25,614 bases of DNA from CAZBUB01 sp964494985 (lineage in GTDB: Bacteria > Desulfobacterota > Desulfovibrionia > Desulfovibrionales > Desulfothermaceae), in NCBI GenBank assembly GCA_964494985.1, contig CAZBUB010000034.1, forward strand, positions 1-25,614, read 5' to 3'. Below, piece after piece: positions 1 to 7,685 of this stretch (positions within the stretch are counted from its first letter, which is position 1; the number at the start of each line of letters is the position of its first letter). The notes beneath the pieces were generated by a model. That model had not been told where the DNA came from and did not search any database. It was given only the letters and a program-made list of their open reading frames with translations. Both the position numbers and the translations under genes were made by a program.

Positions 1-39
1 TTGCACAGTTTTGCTTAACGCATTCTAAGTCGCTCAGAT

Positions 40-105
40 CCGGCACCTACTTTTGCAGGCCTATTCGAACCTTGAAAACGAAAAATTAACAAAAGTAGGT
101 GCCGG
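40..105. repeat. Perfect 16-bp inverted repeat, 34-nt spacer
   Basis: The arm CCGGCACCTACTTTTG (40-55) is matched exactly by its reverse complement CAAAAGTAGGTGCCGG (90-105). As RNA it would form a long stem. There is no clear U-tract after either arm, so it is not a textbook terminator, although it could end transcription from a gene left of the window. It sits next to the dispersed repeat at 129-208, so it may be part of the same small mobile or REP-like element. Nothing else is recognisable in 1-280 apart from the ribosome binding site of the next gene. Confidence 0.7.
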
Positions 106-128
106 AAGCCTGTGGGCCGAACTCCTGG

Positions 129-208
129 ACCTTGGCTTCTTCCTCGGTAAAGCTTATCCGGGCACAGGAAATGGTGAATAAATACATTTGCTTTTTGTTT
201 TCCAGGCT
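129..208 (-). repeat. Dispersed ~80-bp repeat, left copy
   Basis: This stretch matches 25411-25490 in the same orientation. Positions 138-186 align without gaps to 25421-25469 with 43 of 49 bases identical, including TCTTCCTCGGTAA and GGTGAATAAATACA; weaker similarity extends on both sides. Read on the minus strand both copies contain an open stretch of the form YLFTI-xx-ARI-xx-TEEE, here inside an 89-codon frame ending near 86. That frame overlaps the start of the next gene and has no obvious family. Whether this is a remnant of a gene or a non-coding element cannot be settled from two copies. Confidence 0.7.
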
Positions 209-280
209 TGTATATTGAAACGCTCTTTGGTAGGCCGTGCTGTAAGAGCCCTTGATGACTGGCAATAAATAAGGAGTTGT

Positions 281-730
281 ATGCCAGGTTACAAGGTTCA
301 TATCCCTGTAGGGCTTATACTGGGTGCTGGAGTTCTGGCCGGATTGATCTGGCAAGGCTGGTATGATCCAGACCCTAGAGAGATCTTGGTCTTGTTTGTC
401 TTTGTCTATTTAGGCAGCCTGTTCCCTGATATTGACACGGATTCTGCAAGCCAGAGGCTCTTTTACAGTATCTTGGCTTTGTGCAGTTTAAGCCTTATGC
501 TCAAGGAGCTGTACAAGTGGGCAGCGATCCTGGGGTTCTGCGCCATGTTCCCGGCCCTGTCCCAGCACAGGCGCTGGACCCATACCTGGTGGGCCATGCT
601 AGGGGTGCCATTGCTGGTGGCTGCCTTGCCTGTATTCTTGTTTGAGACTCCTTGGCAAAGGGTTTTGCCATTTTATCTGGCTGCCGTGCTGGGGTATTTT
701 TCCCATCTGGCCCTGGACAGGCAGTTCTAG
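281..730 (+). CDS. YdjM/DUF457-like inner-membrane protein
   Basis: A 149-residue, mostly hydrophobic protein with about four membrane segments. It matches the YdjM (DUF457, 'metal-dependent hydrolase') pattern: SLFPDIDTDS near residues 46-55, HRRWTHT near 96-102 and GYFSHLALD near 139-147. The conserved Asp and His residues in such proteins are thought to bind metal, but the substrate is unknown. The start is well set by GGAG four bases before the ATG. The protein ends right after the last conserved motif, so it is at the short end for the family. It lies 59 bp before mlaE on the same strand and could be the first gene of that transcript, though no functional link to lipid transport is known. 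Confidence 0.8.
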   Translation: MPGYKVHIPVGLILGAGVLAGLIWQGWYDPDPREILVLFVFVYLGSLFPDIDTDSASQRLFYSILALCSLSLMLKELYKWAAILGFCAMFPALSQHRRWTHTWWAMLGVPLLVAALPVFLFETPWQRVLPFYLAAVLGYFSHLALDRQF

Positions 731-789
731 AGTTTTTCTGGAATAATCCTGATTCACGATGCCCAAGGATAAATGACGTGGAAAGCAGC

Positions 790-1593
790 ATGAGAATTCT
801 CTGGCTTTTGTCTGAACTTGTGGCCCAGCTGGGCAGATGGTTTATTTTTCTGTTAAGAGAGTTGGGCGGAATCCTCCTCTTTTTTTTGCATGGTCTATTC
901 TCGGTTTTCAAATATCCTTTCCAGTTACGTAAGAATCTGGAACAAGTCTATTTTATCGGGGTCAAATCAGTATTCGTGATCATCCTGGTGGCTCTTTTCA
1001 CCGGTATGGTCATGGGCCTGCAGCTTTATTACACTTTGGTCAAGTTTGGCTCAGAGGGGGTGCTGGGCGCAGCTGTGGCCTTGGCTATCATCAGGGAGCT
1101 GGGCCCGGTGCTGACTGCGATTATGGTCATCGCCAGGGCCGGATCCTCCATGGCGGCAGAGATTGGCATCATGCGCATCACAGAGCAGATAGACGCGTTG
1201 GTGACCATGGAGGTGGACCCGGTGCGCTACCTGTTCAGTCCCAGGATCGTGGCTGCAGTGATTTCCTTTCCTTTGCTCACTGCTTTGTTCAATGTGGTGG
1301 GTATACTTGGTGGTTATGTCACAGGCTGTTGGCTGCTGGGGATCAACTCTGGGATCTATTTTGCCCGCATGCAGGATATGGTGGTTATGGCGGACATCAC
1401 CGGCGGCTTGTACAAGTCCCTGGTATTTGGTCTGCTGGTGGTGTGCATCTGTTGCTATCAGGGATTCTATGTGCACTTGCGCAGCCAGGGCTTCGGGGCC
1501 AAGGGCGTCAGTCTGGCCACTACCAGTGCGGTGGTCACGTCCTGCGTGGCGGTGCTAGTGTTTGACTATGTGCTGACCTCATTTTTACTTTAG
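790..1593 (+). CDS. mlaE: MlaE-type lipid ABC transporter permease
   Basis: A 267-residue permease of the MlaE/YrbE family, the inner-membrane channel of the Mla phospholipid transporter that works with MlaF (ATPase) and MlaD (MCE protein). Five or so membrane segments are visible. The family signature is clear: RELGPVLTAIMVIARAGSSM, then EQIDALVTMEVDPVRYLFSP, the coupling region that contacts the ATPase. The start at 790 gives the usual length. A GTG at 778 in the same frame has a better-spaced AAGGA upstream and is a real alternative that would add four residues. A longer open frame reaching back to 652 overlaps the previous gene and is not believed. An 8-T homopolymer inside the gene keeps the frame, which speaks for good sequence quality here. 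Confidence 0.93.
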   Translation: MRILWLLSELVAQLGRWFIFLLRELGGILLFFLHGLFSVFKYPFQLRKNLEQVYFIGVKSVFVIILVALFTGMVMGLQLYYTLVKFGSEGVLGAAVALAIIRELGPVLTAIMVIARAGSSMAAEIGIMRITEQIDALVTMEVDPVRYLFSPRIVAAVISFPLLTALFNVVGILGGYVTGCWLLGINSGIYFARMQDMVVMADITGGLYKSLVFGLLVVCICCYQGFYVHLRSQGFGAKGVSLATTSAVVTSCVAVLVFDYVLTSFLL

Positions 1594-1596
1594 CTT

Positions 1597-2820
1597 ATGC
1601 AAAGCCCCTTAATAGAATTCAAACAGGTAAGCAAACGCTTCGGGGACAATGTGGTCCTGGACAGGGCGGATCTTGTGGTCTACCCGGGCCAGGTGACTAC
1701 CCTGATAGGTAAGAGCGGGGTGGGCAAGAGCGTGACTTTGAAGCTGATCATCGGCCTGCTTAGTCCGGACTCAGGCCGAATTCTGTATGAAGGTCGGGAT
1801 ATGGCCCAGATGAGCCGCAGGGAGAGAAGGCAGATCCTGGGCAAGATGAACTATATGTTCCAGAACAATGCCTTGTTCGATTCCTTAAGCGTATTCGAGA
1901 ATATTGCCCTGCCCTTGCAAGAGTGGCGTAAGCTGGGTCCCAGACAGATAAAGAACAAGGTCAGGGAGAAGATTGAGCTTTTGGATCTAGGGGATATAGG
2001 AGAGAAGTTTCCTTCCCAGATTTCAGGGGGCATGCAGAAAAGGGTAGCCATGGCCAGGGCCCTGGTTACAGATCCCGAAATAGTGCTCTTTGATGAGCCT
2101 ACTACTGGCCTGGATCCCTTGCGCAAGAACAATGTCCTGGCCATGATTACCGAGAACCAGAAGCAATTCGGGTTCACTTCCATCCTGGTCAGCCATGATG
2201 TTCCGGATGTGTTCTACATTTCTAACCGGGTCGCGGTTTTGGAGGAGGGCAGCATTTTGTTCCAGGGCAGCTCCAGGGAGCTGGAGCGCTTTGAGCATCA
2301 AGTAGTGTACGACTTTCTGAACAGCAGTCAGCAACTGAAAAATCAAATCCTGGGGCTCAAGACCAAAAGGGAGCTGGAGAGGCATGTGCAGCAGGCTGCT
2401 CAGAAAGCTCCGGGGCAAGAATTCTGTCTTTTGCTTCTGGGTATAGAAAATCTGGAACGGGTGGAGGAGCAGGCAGGGCATTTCCTGGCGCAAGAGATAG
2501 TTGCTGCTGCCTCCAGGAGTCTGCAATGGCGTCTGCAAGCCCCCTGGGACGTCTTGGGCCGCTATAGCCAGGATAGATTGTTGTGCCTGTTGTTTGGCAA
2601 AGATATCCAAGATGTAAATAATCTGGGCCGGGAAGTGCTGCAGGAGCTGCAGGAAGAAAGCTTCATGCAAGGCACGGAGCATTCTGAAAACTGCGTGGAT
2701 TTTTCCATATATTTCGCTGTAATCCCTGGAAACTGGCAGAGCTCCCTGAAGGAACTGGCAAGGCAGGCAGGGCAACAGGAGCAGCAAAGGGTCAGCCTGG
2801 TTTGTACCAGTGAAGTATAA
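1597..2820 (+). CDS. mlaF: MlaF ATPase fused to a degenerate GGDEF-like domain
   Basis: A 407-residue protein starting three bases after the mlaE stop, with no clear ribosome binding site, so probably translationally coupled. Residues 1-250 are a standard MlaF ATPase: Walker A GKSGVGKS (38-45), signature ISGGMQKR (142-149), Walker B VLFDEPTTGLD (163-173) and the switch histidine H200. This domain powers lipid movement through MlaE. MlaF is normally about 250-270 residues; this one has about 150 more. Residues ~274-395 follow the order of a diguanylate cyclase fold: FCLLLLGIENLERVEEQAG resembles the first strand and helix, then LGRYSQDRLLCLLFG stands where RYGGDEF is expected, then VDFSIYFAVIPGN, then a final helix. 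The GGDEF residues are replaced by SQDRL, so no cyclase activity is expected. Possible roles are sensing, dimerisation or replacing the missing MlaB. The ATPase call is firm; the GGDEF reading is inference from pattern. Confidence 0.9.
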   Translation: MQSPLIEFKQVSKRFGDNVVLDRADLVVYPGQVTTLIGKSGVGKSVTLKLIIGLLSPDSGRILYEGRDMAQMSRRERRQILGKMNYMFQNNALFDSLSVFENIALPLQEWRKLGPRQIKNKVREKIELLDLGDIGEKFPSQISGGMQKRVAMARALVTDPEIVLFDEPTTGLDPLRKNNVLAMITENQKQFGFTSILVSHDVPDVFYISNRVAVLEEGSILFQGSSRELERFEHQVVYDFLNSSQQLKNQILGLKTKRELERHVQQAAQKAPGQEFCLLLLGIENLERVEEQAGHFLAQEIVAAASRSLQWRLQAPWDVLGRYSQDRLLCLLFGKDIQDVNNLGREVLQELQEESFMQGTEHSENCVDFSIYFAVIPGNWQSSLKELARQAGQQEQQRVSLVCTSEV

Positions 2821-2849
2821 AATCCAGATAATAAGATTTGAGGCCGCAT

Positions 2850-3305
2850 ATGAGGAAGGGATACAAAGTTGAGCTTACTGTAGGCGCTTTTGTGCTTCTG
2901 GGCCTGATCTGCCTGGGCTATCTAACCCTGCAGCTGGGTCAGATGCAGTTCTTTGGTTCGGACTATTATCAGCTCCAGGCCAGGTTCAGTAATGTGAGCG
3001 GCCTGCGCAGCGGCAACTCGGTTCAGATAGCCGGGGTGCAGGTGGGACAGGTAGAGGACATTGAGCTCAATCAAGAAAAGTATGTGGCCATGGTCAAGCT
3101 CAGGATCCAGAAAGGGATCAGGCTGAGCGACGATTCCATGGCCGCGATCAAGACCAGCGGCCTGATCGGGGACAAGTACATCAGCATCTCCCCAGGAGGT
3201 TCTGGCATCTACCTGGAGCCTGGGGAGACGATTATCGAAACCCAGGCTCCTCTAGATATTGAGGAACTGGTGGGCAAGTATGTCTTTGGCAGCTCAGATG
3301 ACTAA
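2850..3305 (+). CDS. mlaD: MlaD-type MCE-domain lipid-binding protein
   Basis: A 151-residue protein with one N-terminal membrane segment (about residues 7-27) and a single MCE domain, visible in GLRSGNSVQIAGVQVGQVE and TSGLIGDKYISISPGG. MlaD forms a hexameric ring on the periplasmic face of MlaE and passes lipids to or from MlaC. It is shorter than the E. coli protein (183 residues), lacking most of the C-terminal tail; it ends LDIEELVGKYVFGSSDD. The ATG at 2850 is preferred over an in-frame TTG at 2838 because GAGG lies six bases before it. The gene follows mlaF by 29 bp in the same operon. Confidence 0.92.
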   Translation: MRKGYKVELTVGAFVLLGLICLGYLTLQLGQMQFFGSDYYQLQARFSNVSGLRSGNSVQIAGVQVGQVEDIELNQEKYVAMVKLRIQKGIRLSDDSMAAIKTSGLIGDKYISISPGGSGIYLEPGETIIETQAPLDIEELVGKYVFGSSDD

Positions 3306-3322
3306 AAAATAAGGAAGGTGGT

Positions 3323-3970
3323 ATGCGCCAGGCAATTATCGGATTAATGCTCTTGCTGCTGGTTGCTCTGCCTGGACAGGTTGGGGCCCAGGAAGCAGAA
3401 TCAGAAGAGGCAGCTGATCTGGTCCGGGAGTATATGGACCAAGCCGTGGAACTGATCCAAGATGAGGATGAGCCTGATCCGGATCAGCTGGCCTCCAGCC
3501 TGCGGGAGATGGCGGAGGAGATCTTTGATTTCGAGCTCATGTCCCGCATGAGTCTGGGTAGGCACTGGCACAGCTTTGACCAGGAGCAAAAAGAGGAGTT
3601 CGTGCAGCAGTTCACCACCCTGTTGGAGGAGAACTACCTGGGCCGCATGGATGAGCATATGCAAGAGGTGCAGGACTTCTCCAGAGAGGACATGCAGGTC
3701 ACCGGGCACACCCTGCTGTCCAGCAAGAGGGCGGAGGTGGAGTCCAAAATTTCCTACCAGGACCAGGAGATTCCTGTGAATTACAGGCTGGCCTATGACG
3801 GCACCGACTGGAAGGTATACGATGTGTACGTGGAAGGAGTGAGCCTGATCCAGAACTACCGCAGCCAATTCGACAAGCTGTTGCAGAGGGGGTCTGCCCA
3901 GGATCTTTTGCAGAAAATAGAGAAAAAGCTCCAGGAGGGTGATCCAGAAGACCTGGAAGATATCACTTAG
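3323..3970 (+). CDS. mlaC: MlaC periplasmic phospholipid carrier
   Basis: A 215-residue protein with a clear N-terminal signal peptide (MRQAIIGLMLLLLVALPGQ, cleavage probably after GAQA-like residues near 22-24). The mature part matches the MlaC/Ttg2D family: a helical acidic N-terminal half (FDFELMSRMSLGRHW, then FVQQFTTLLEENYLGRM) and a C-terminal sheet region (VNYRLAYDGTDWKVYDVYVEGVSLIQNYRSQF), which is the family signature. MlaC shuttles phospholipid across the periplasm between MlaD and MlaA. GGAAGG upstream of the ATG supports the start. It lies 17 bp after mlaD. Confidence 0.92.
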   Translation: MRQAIIGLMLLLLVALPGQVGAQEAESEEAADLVREYMDQAVELIQDEDEPDPDQLASSLREMAEEIFDFELMSRMSLGRHWHSFDQEQKEEFVQQFTTLLEENYLGRMDEHMQEVQDFSREDMQVTGHTLLSSKRAEVESKISYQDQEIPVNYRLAYDGTDWKVYDVYVEGVSLIQNYRSQFDKLLQRGSAQDLLQKIEKKLQEGDPEDLEDIT

Positions 3971-3985
3971 TGTTTGAACATTACA

Positions 3986-4053
3986 GAGACATTTAATGTC
4001 TCAGCCACGTCATCCCGGGTTTGTCCCGGAACCCAGGTCAAGCCCGGGATGAC
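3986..4053. repeat. Two intergenic hairpins between mlaC and mlaA
   Basis: Two structures fill the 151 bp gap. First GAGACAT/ATGTCTC (3986-3992 and 3996-4002, 3-nt loop). Second GTCATCCCGGG/CCCGGGATGAC (4009-4019 and 4043-4053), an 11-bp perfect stem with a nested GGGTT/AACCC pair. The second resembles the widespread short intergenic palindromes that begin GTCATCCCGGG in many proteobacteria. Neither has a U-tract, so they may alter mRNA stability within the operon rather than end it. Confidence 0.7.
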
Positions 4054-4121
4054 TGGAGCAGAGCTGAGTTACAATTGAAAGTGCCGTTGAAGTCTTAATC
4101 TACAGCCCAAAAGGGTATTCC

Positions 4122-4868
4122 ATGTCCAGGCGATGGTTTGTTTGCTGTTTTTTGCTGGTTTTGCTTTTTCCTTTGCAGCTCCAGGCCCAGGAAAGCGCAG
4201 AGGAGCGCGATGCCTGGCTGGAGGAGATGGAGCAGGAGTTCCAGGAGGAGTCTGCTCCTCAAGTGGCAGATCCCCTGCAGCCCATAAATCGGGGAGTGTT
4301 TGTCTTCAATGATTTTTTGTACCAACATTTCCTGGACCCTTTGGGCAAGGCCTATCAGGATCTAGCACCTCGGCCTCTGCGCAAAGGCCTGGACAACTTC
4401 TTTTACAACCTGAGCTTCCCCCAAAGGGTGGTGAACAATATCCTGCAGGGGGAAATGGGTCGGGCAGGAAAGGAGAGCGGGGCTTTCCTGGTCAACAGCA
4501 GCATCGGGGCTGGGGGCTTGCTGGAGCCTGCCAGGCAAATCTCCTGGCTGCAGCCTAAGCCTCCTGCGCAGGACTTGGGCCTGACTCTGGGCAAGTACGG
4601 GATTGGGCAGGGCATCTATCTGGTCTGGCCTGTGCTGGGGCCATCCACCCTGCGGGATAGTCTGGGCAATGTTGGGGACAGTTTTATGCATCCTATAACG
4701 TATATTGACGACTATGAGGCTTATATAGCCTTAAAGTCGGTGCAAACCCTTAATGATCTGCCGGATCTGCTGGAGAACTATCAGGAGCTGACCGAGGGGG
4801 CCCTGGATCCCTACCTGGCCCTCAGGTCCGGATATATCCAGCACCGCGAGGCGCAACAGCAAAAATAG
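4122..4868 (+). CDS. mlaA: MlaA/VacJ outer-membrane lipid-removal protein, no lipobox
   Basis: A 248-residue VacJ/MlaA family protein. Conserved stretches are ADPLQPINRGVFVFNDFLY, FFYNLSFPQRVVNNILQGE, FLVNSSIGAGGLLEPA and YLVWPVLGPSTLRDSLGN. MlaA sits in the outer membrane and extracts misplaced phospholipids from the outer leaflet, handing them to MlaC. The N-terminus has a signal peptide (hydrophobic residues 6-20) ending LQLQAQES, which looks like a signal peptidase I site. The E. coli protein is a lipoprotein; here the only early cysteines are C8 and C9 inside the hydrophobic stretch, and there is no lipobox. The start has only a weak ribosome site (AAGGG). It is separated from mlaC by hairpins, but the order E-F-D-C-A makes co-function likely. 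Confidence 0.92.
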   Translation: MSRRWFVCCFLLVLLFPLQLQAQESAEERDAWLEEMEQEFQEESAPQVADPLQPINRGVFVFNDFLYQHFLDPLGKAYQDLAPRPLRKGLDNFFYNLSFPQRVVNNILQGEMGRAGKESGAFLVNSSIGAGGLLEPARQISWLQPKPPAQDLGLTLGKYGIGQGIYLVWPVLGPSTLRDSLGNVGDSFMHPITYIDDYEAYIALKSVQTLNDLPDLLENYQELTEGALDPYLALRSGYIQHREAQQQK

Positions 4869-4874
4869 GCAGGT

Positions 4875-7631
4875 ATGCAGGAATCCATCCAAATATTCGG
4901 CGCTACCCACCACAATCTTAAAAATATAGATCTGGAGATTCCCAGAAATAAACTGGTAGTTATCTGCGGCCCCAGCGGCTCTGGCAAGTCCACTTTGGCC
5001 TTTGATATTATTTATGCCGAGGGTCAGAGGCGGTATGTGGAGTCCTTATCCGCCTATGCCCGTCAGTTTCTGCCTCAGATGGACAAGCCCAAGGTGGAGA
5101 AGATCCTGGGTCTGTCCCCGGCAATCTCCCTGGAGCAGCACACCAGCAGCAGGAACCCCAGATCCACCGTGGGCACCGTGACCGAGATCCATGATTTTTT
5201 GCGGGTTTTCTTTGCCAGGCTGGGCACAGCTTATTGCCCCCAGTGCCTGGAGCCTATCCAGGCCCAGACCTCGGACGAGATCCTGGATTCCATCCTGGAG
5301 CTGGAGCAGGGCACAAGATTCATGCTTTTGGCTCCGTTGGCTGAGTATAAGAAAGGCACCCACCAAGATCTTTTGAAAAGGTTGAAGGCCCAGGGTTTTA
5401 TGCGGGTCAGGGTGGATGGCCAGGTTTACAATTTGGATAACCCGCCGGAACTGGAGAAGAACAAGAGGCACAACATCCAGGTAGTAGTGGACCGGCTGCA
5501 GATCAAACCCGGGGTGCGCAAACGCCTGGCAGATTCCCTGGAGTTGGCACTCAGCCTGGGCTCCGGAAGGGTGCTTCTGGATCTGGTGGACCAGGGGCAG
5601 GAGATCTTCTTCAGCACCAAGACGGTCTGTGCACGCTGTAATCTGAGCCTGCCAGAGCCAAGCCCTCAGCTGTTTTCCTTCAATAGTCCCCAAGGGGCCT
5701 GTCCAGCCTGCGCAGGCTTGGGCAGCATGGATTATTTTCAGCCCCTGCTTTTGGCCCCGAATCGGAATCTCTCCCTGCGCAGGGGCGGTATTCTGCCCTG
5801 GAGGAACACAGGTTTTTTAGAGCGAAATCAGGAGTCTTTACACAAGTTGGGGGCCAAGTATGGCTTTGATCTGGACACGCCTTTGCACGACTTGAGCCCC
5901 CAGGCCTGGGAAGCCCTTTTCTACGGGGATAAAAGCCTGGGTTGGCAAGGAGTGATTCCCATCTTGGAACAGGGGGATCAGCTGGGCAAGTACTGGCAGG
6001 AAGAGATGTCCAGGTTCAAGCAAAACAGCCCCTGTCCGGAGTGTGCAGGAGCCAGACTGCGGCCCGAAGCCCTGGCGGTTAAGGTGCAGGGCACAAGCAT
6101 CAATGAAGTTTGTGCTTGGTCCATTTACAAAGCCTTGCAGTGGCTGCGGGGTCTGGAGTTCGAGGGTTTCCAGGCCAAGATTGCAGGGGACCTCTTGAAG
6201 GAGCTGGAGCACAGGCTGGCTTTTCTGGTGGAGGTGGGGCTGGACTACTTAAGCCTGGACAGGAACATGTCCACCCTGTCCGGGGGCGAGGCCCAAAGGA
6301 TCAGGCTGGCAGGACAACTAGGCTCTGCCCTGGTGGGGGTAACCTATGTCCTGGATGAACCTAGCATCGGCCTGCACCCTAGGGATAACAAGCGGTTGAT
6401 AGATTCCCTGCACAGCCTGCAGTCCAGGGGCAACACTGTGCTGGTGGTGGAGCATGATGAGCCAACCATTCGTTCTGCCCATTATGTCCTGGAGCTGGGA
6501 CCTGGATCTGGAAATTTGGGCGGAGAAGTTGTTTATGCCGGGGATGTGCAAGGCCTTTTACAGTGTGGGAATTCTCTGACTGGCAAGTATCTGCGAAGGG
6601 AGCTCAGGATAGAGGAACCTAGCAAACGTCGCAGCTCCTCTGAAAGGCTCTTGCTGAAAGGGGTCAGTACGAACAATCTGCAGCATATTGATCTGGAACT
6701 GCCTTTGGGGGTCTTGACCTGTGTGACTGGAGTCTCAGGTTCAGGCAAGAGCTCCTTGGTGGTGGACACTCTCTATAAGCATCTGGCCCTGGCTAAGGGG
6801 ATCAAGGTGGATGCTCCCGGAGTGCTGGATTCTCTACAGGGCCAGGAGCTGATACAGAAAGTGGCCTTGATAGATCAGTCCCCTATCGGCCGCACCCCCA
6901 GGTCTAATCCTTCCACTTATACCAAGATATTCGACGAGATCCGCAAGATTTTTGCTTTCAGCCGGGAGGCCAGGAAGCGAGGCTACAAGCCTGGCAGGTT
7001 CAGCTTCAACGTCCGGGGGGGGAGATGCGAAGCCTGTCGAGGGGACGGGCAGATCAGGGTGGAAATGCATTTTTTGCCGGATGTGTACGTGACCTGTGAT
7101 GTCTGTCAGGGGCAGAGGTATAACCGGGAGACCCTGGATGTGACCTATAAGGGCTTGAACATTGCCCAGGTGCTGGGGCTTACTGTACGCCAGGCCCGCA
7201 GGTTTTTTGAGCACCACCCGGGCCTGGAAAAGAAGCTGGGGATCTTGGAGGATGTGGGTCTGGAATACCTGCGCCTGGGCCAGCCTGCGACCACCCTGTC
7301 CGGAGGCGAGGCCCAGAGGCTGAAGATCTCCCGGGAGCTGAGCAAGAAAAGCCTGCCGGGCAGCGTGTATGTCCTGGATGAGCCCACTACTGGCCTGCAC
7401 ATGCACGAGGTGGGCAAGCTGTTGCAGGTACTGCAAGAGCTGGTGCGCAAAGGGGCCACAGTGGTGGTTATAGAGCACAATCTGGATGTGATCCGGGCTG
7501 CGGACCATGTCCTGGATCTGGGCCCTGGAGGCGGGGAATACGGGGGCAGGATAGTGGCCCAGGGTAGCCCGGAGGAGATCAGGCAGGATCAGGACTCAGC
7601 CACTGGGGAGTTCCTGCGGCTTTATTCCTAG
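4875..7631 (+). CDS. uvrA: UvrA, excinuclease ABC subunit A
   Basis: A 918-residue protein of near-usual length (about 940). UvrA is the DNA damage recognition ATPase of nucleotide excision repair, acting as a dimer with UvrB. Two ABC ATPase halves are visible: Walker A GPSGSGKST (32-40) and signature LSGGEAQRIRLAGQLGS (~465-481), then Walker A GVSGSGKSS (~621-629) and LSGGEAQRLKISREL (~808-822). Two zinc sites are present: CARC ... CPAC (~251-278) and CEAC ... CDVC (~717-745). The gene begins 6 bp after the mlaA stop with AGGCAGGT before the ATG, so it is probably read with the mla genes, an unusual pairing. Nothing essential seems to be missing. Confidence 0.97.
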   Translation: MQESIQIFGATHHNLKNIDLEIPRNKLVVICGPSGSGKSTLAFDIIYAEGQRRYVESLSAYARQFLPQMDKPKVEKILGLSPAISLEQHTSSRNPRSTVGTVTEIHDFLRVFFARLGTAYCPQCLEPIQAQTSDEILDSILELEQGTRFMLLAPLAEYKKGTHQDLLKRLKAQGFMRVRVDGQVYNLDNPPELEKNKRHNIQVVVDRLQIKPGVRKRLADSLELALSLGSGRVLLDLVDQGQEIFFSTKTVCARCNLSLPEPSPQLFSFNSPQGACPACAGLGSMDYFQPLLLAPNRNLSLRRGGILPWRNTGFLERNQESLHKLGAKYGFDLDTPLHDLSPQAWEALFYGDKSLGWQGVIPILEQGDQLGKYWQEEMSRFKQNSPCPECAGARLRPEALAVKVQGTSINEVCAWSIYKALQWLRGLEFEGFQAKIAGDLLKELEHRLAFLVEVGLDYLSLDRNMSTLSGGEAQRIRLAGQLGSALVGVTYVLDEPSIGLHPRDNKRLIDSLHSLQSRGNTVLVVEHDEPTIRSAHYVLELGPGSGNLGGEVVYAGDVQGLLQCGNSLTGKYLRRELRIEEPSKRRSSSERLLLKGVSTNNLQHIDLELPLGVLTCVTGVSGSGKSSLVVDTLYKHLALAKGIKVDAPGVLDSLQGQELIQKVALIDQSPIGRTPRSNPSTYTKIFDEIRKIFAFSREARKRGYKPGRFSFNVRGGRCEACRGDGQIRVEMHFLPDVYVTCDVCQGQRYNRETLDVTYKGLNIAQVLGLTVRQARRFFEHHPGLEKKLGILEDVGLEYLRLGQPATTLSGGEAQRLKISRELSKKSLPGSVYVLDEPTTGLHMHEVGKLLQVLQELVRKGATVVVIEHNLDVIRAADHVLDLGPGGGEYGGRIVAQGSPEEIRQDQDSATGEFLRLYS

Positions 7632-7658
7632 CTTGTGAGTTAAAAGTAATTTGACCGT

Positions 7659-7685
7659 TGAGCTCCTGGTAGCTCAGTCTTTTTC
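7659..7685 (+). terminator. uvrA: Probable intrinsic terminator of uvrA
   Basis: A 6-bp stem TGAGCT/AGCTCA (7659-7664 and 7671-7676, loop CCTGGT) is followed by GTCTTTTTC on the plus strand. It lies 27 bp after the uvrA stop. Its right arm contains the stop codon of the convergent gene on the minus strand, so the two genes share this sequence. The stem is short, hence moderate confidence. Confidence 0.5.

Noticed and set aside
652..789. Longer N-terminus for MlaE
   Set aside because: It overlaps the preceding gene and adds residues unlike any MlaE; the ATG at 790 or GTG at 778 gives the family length.
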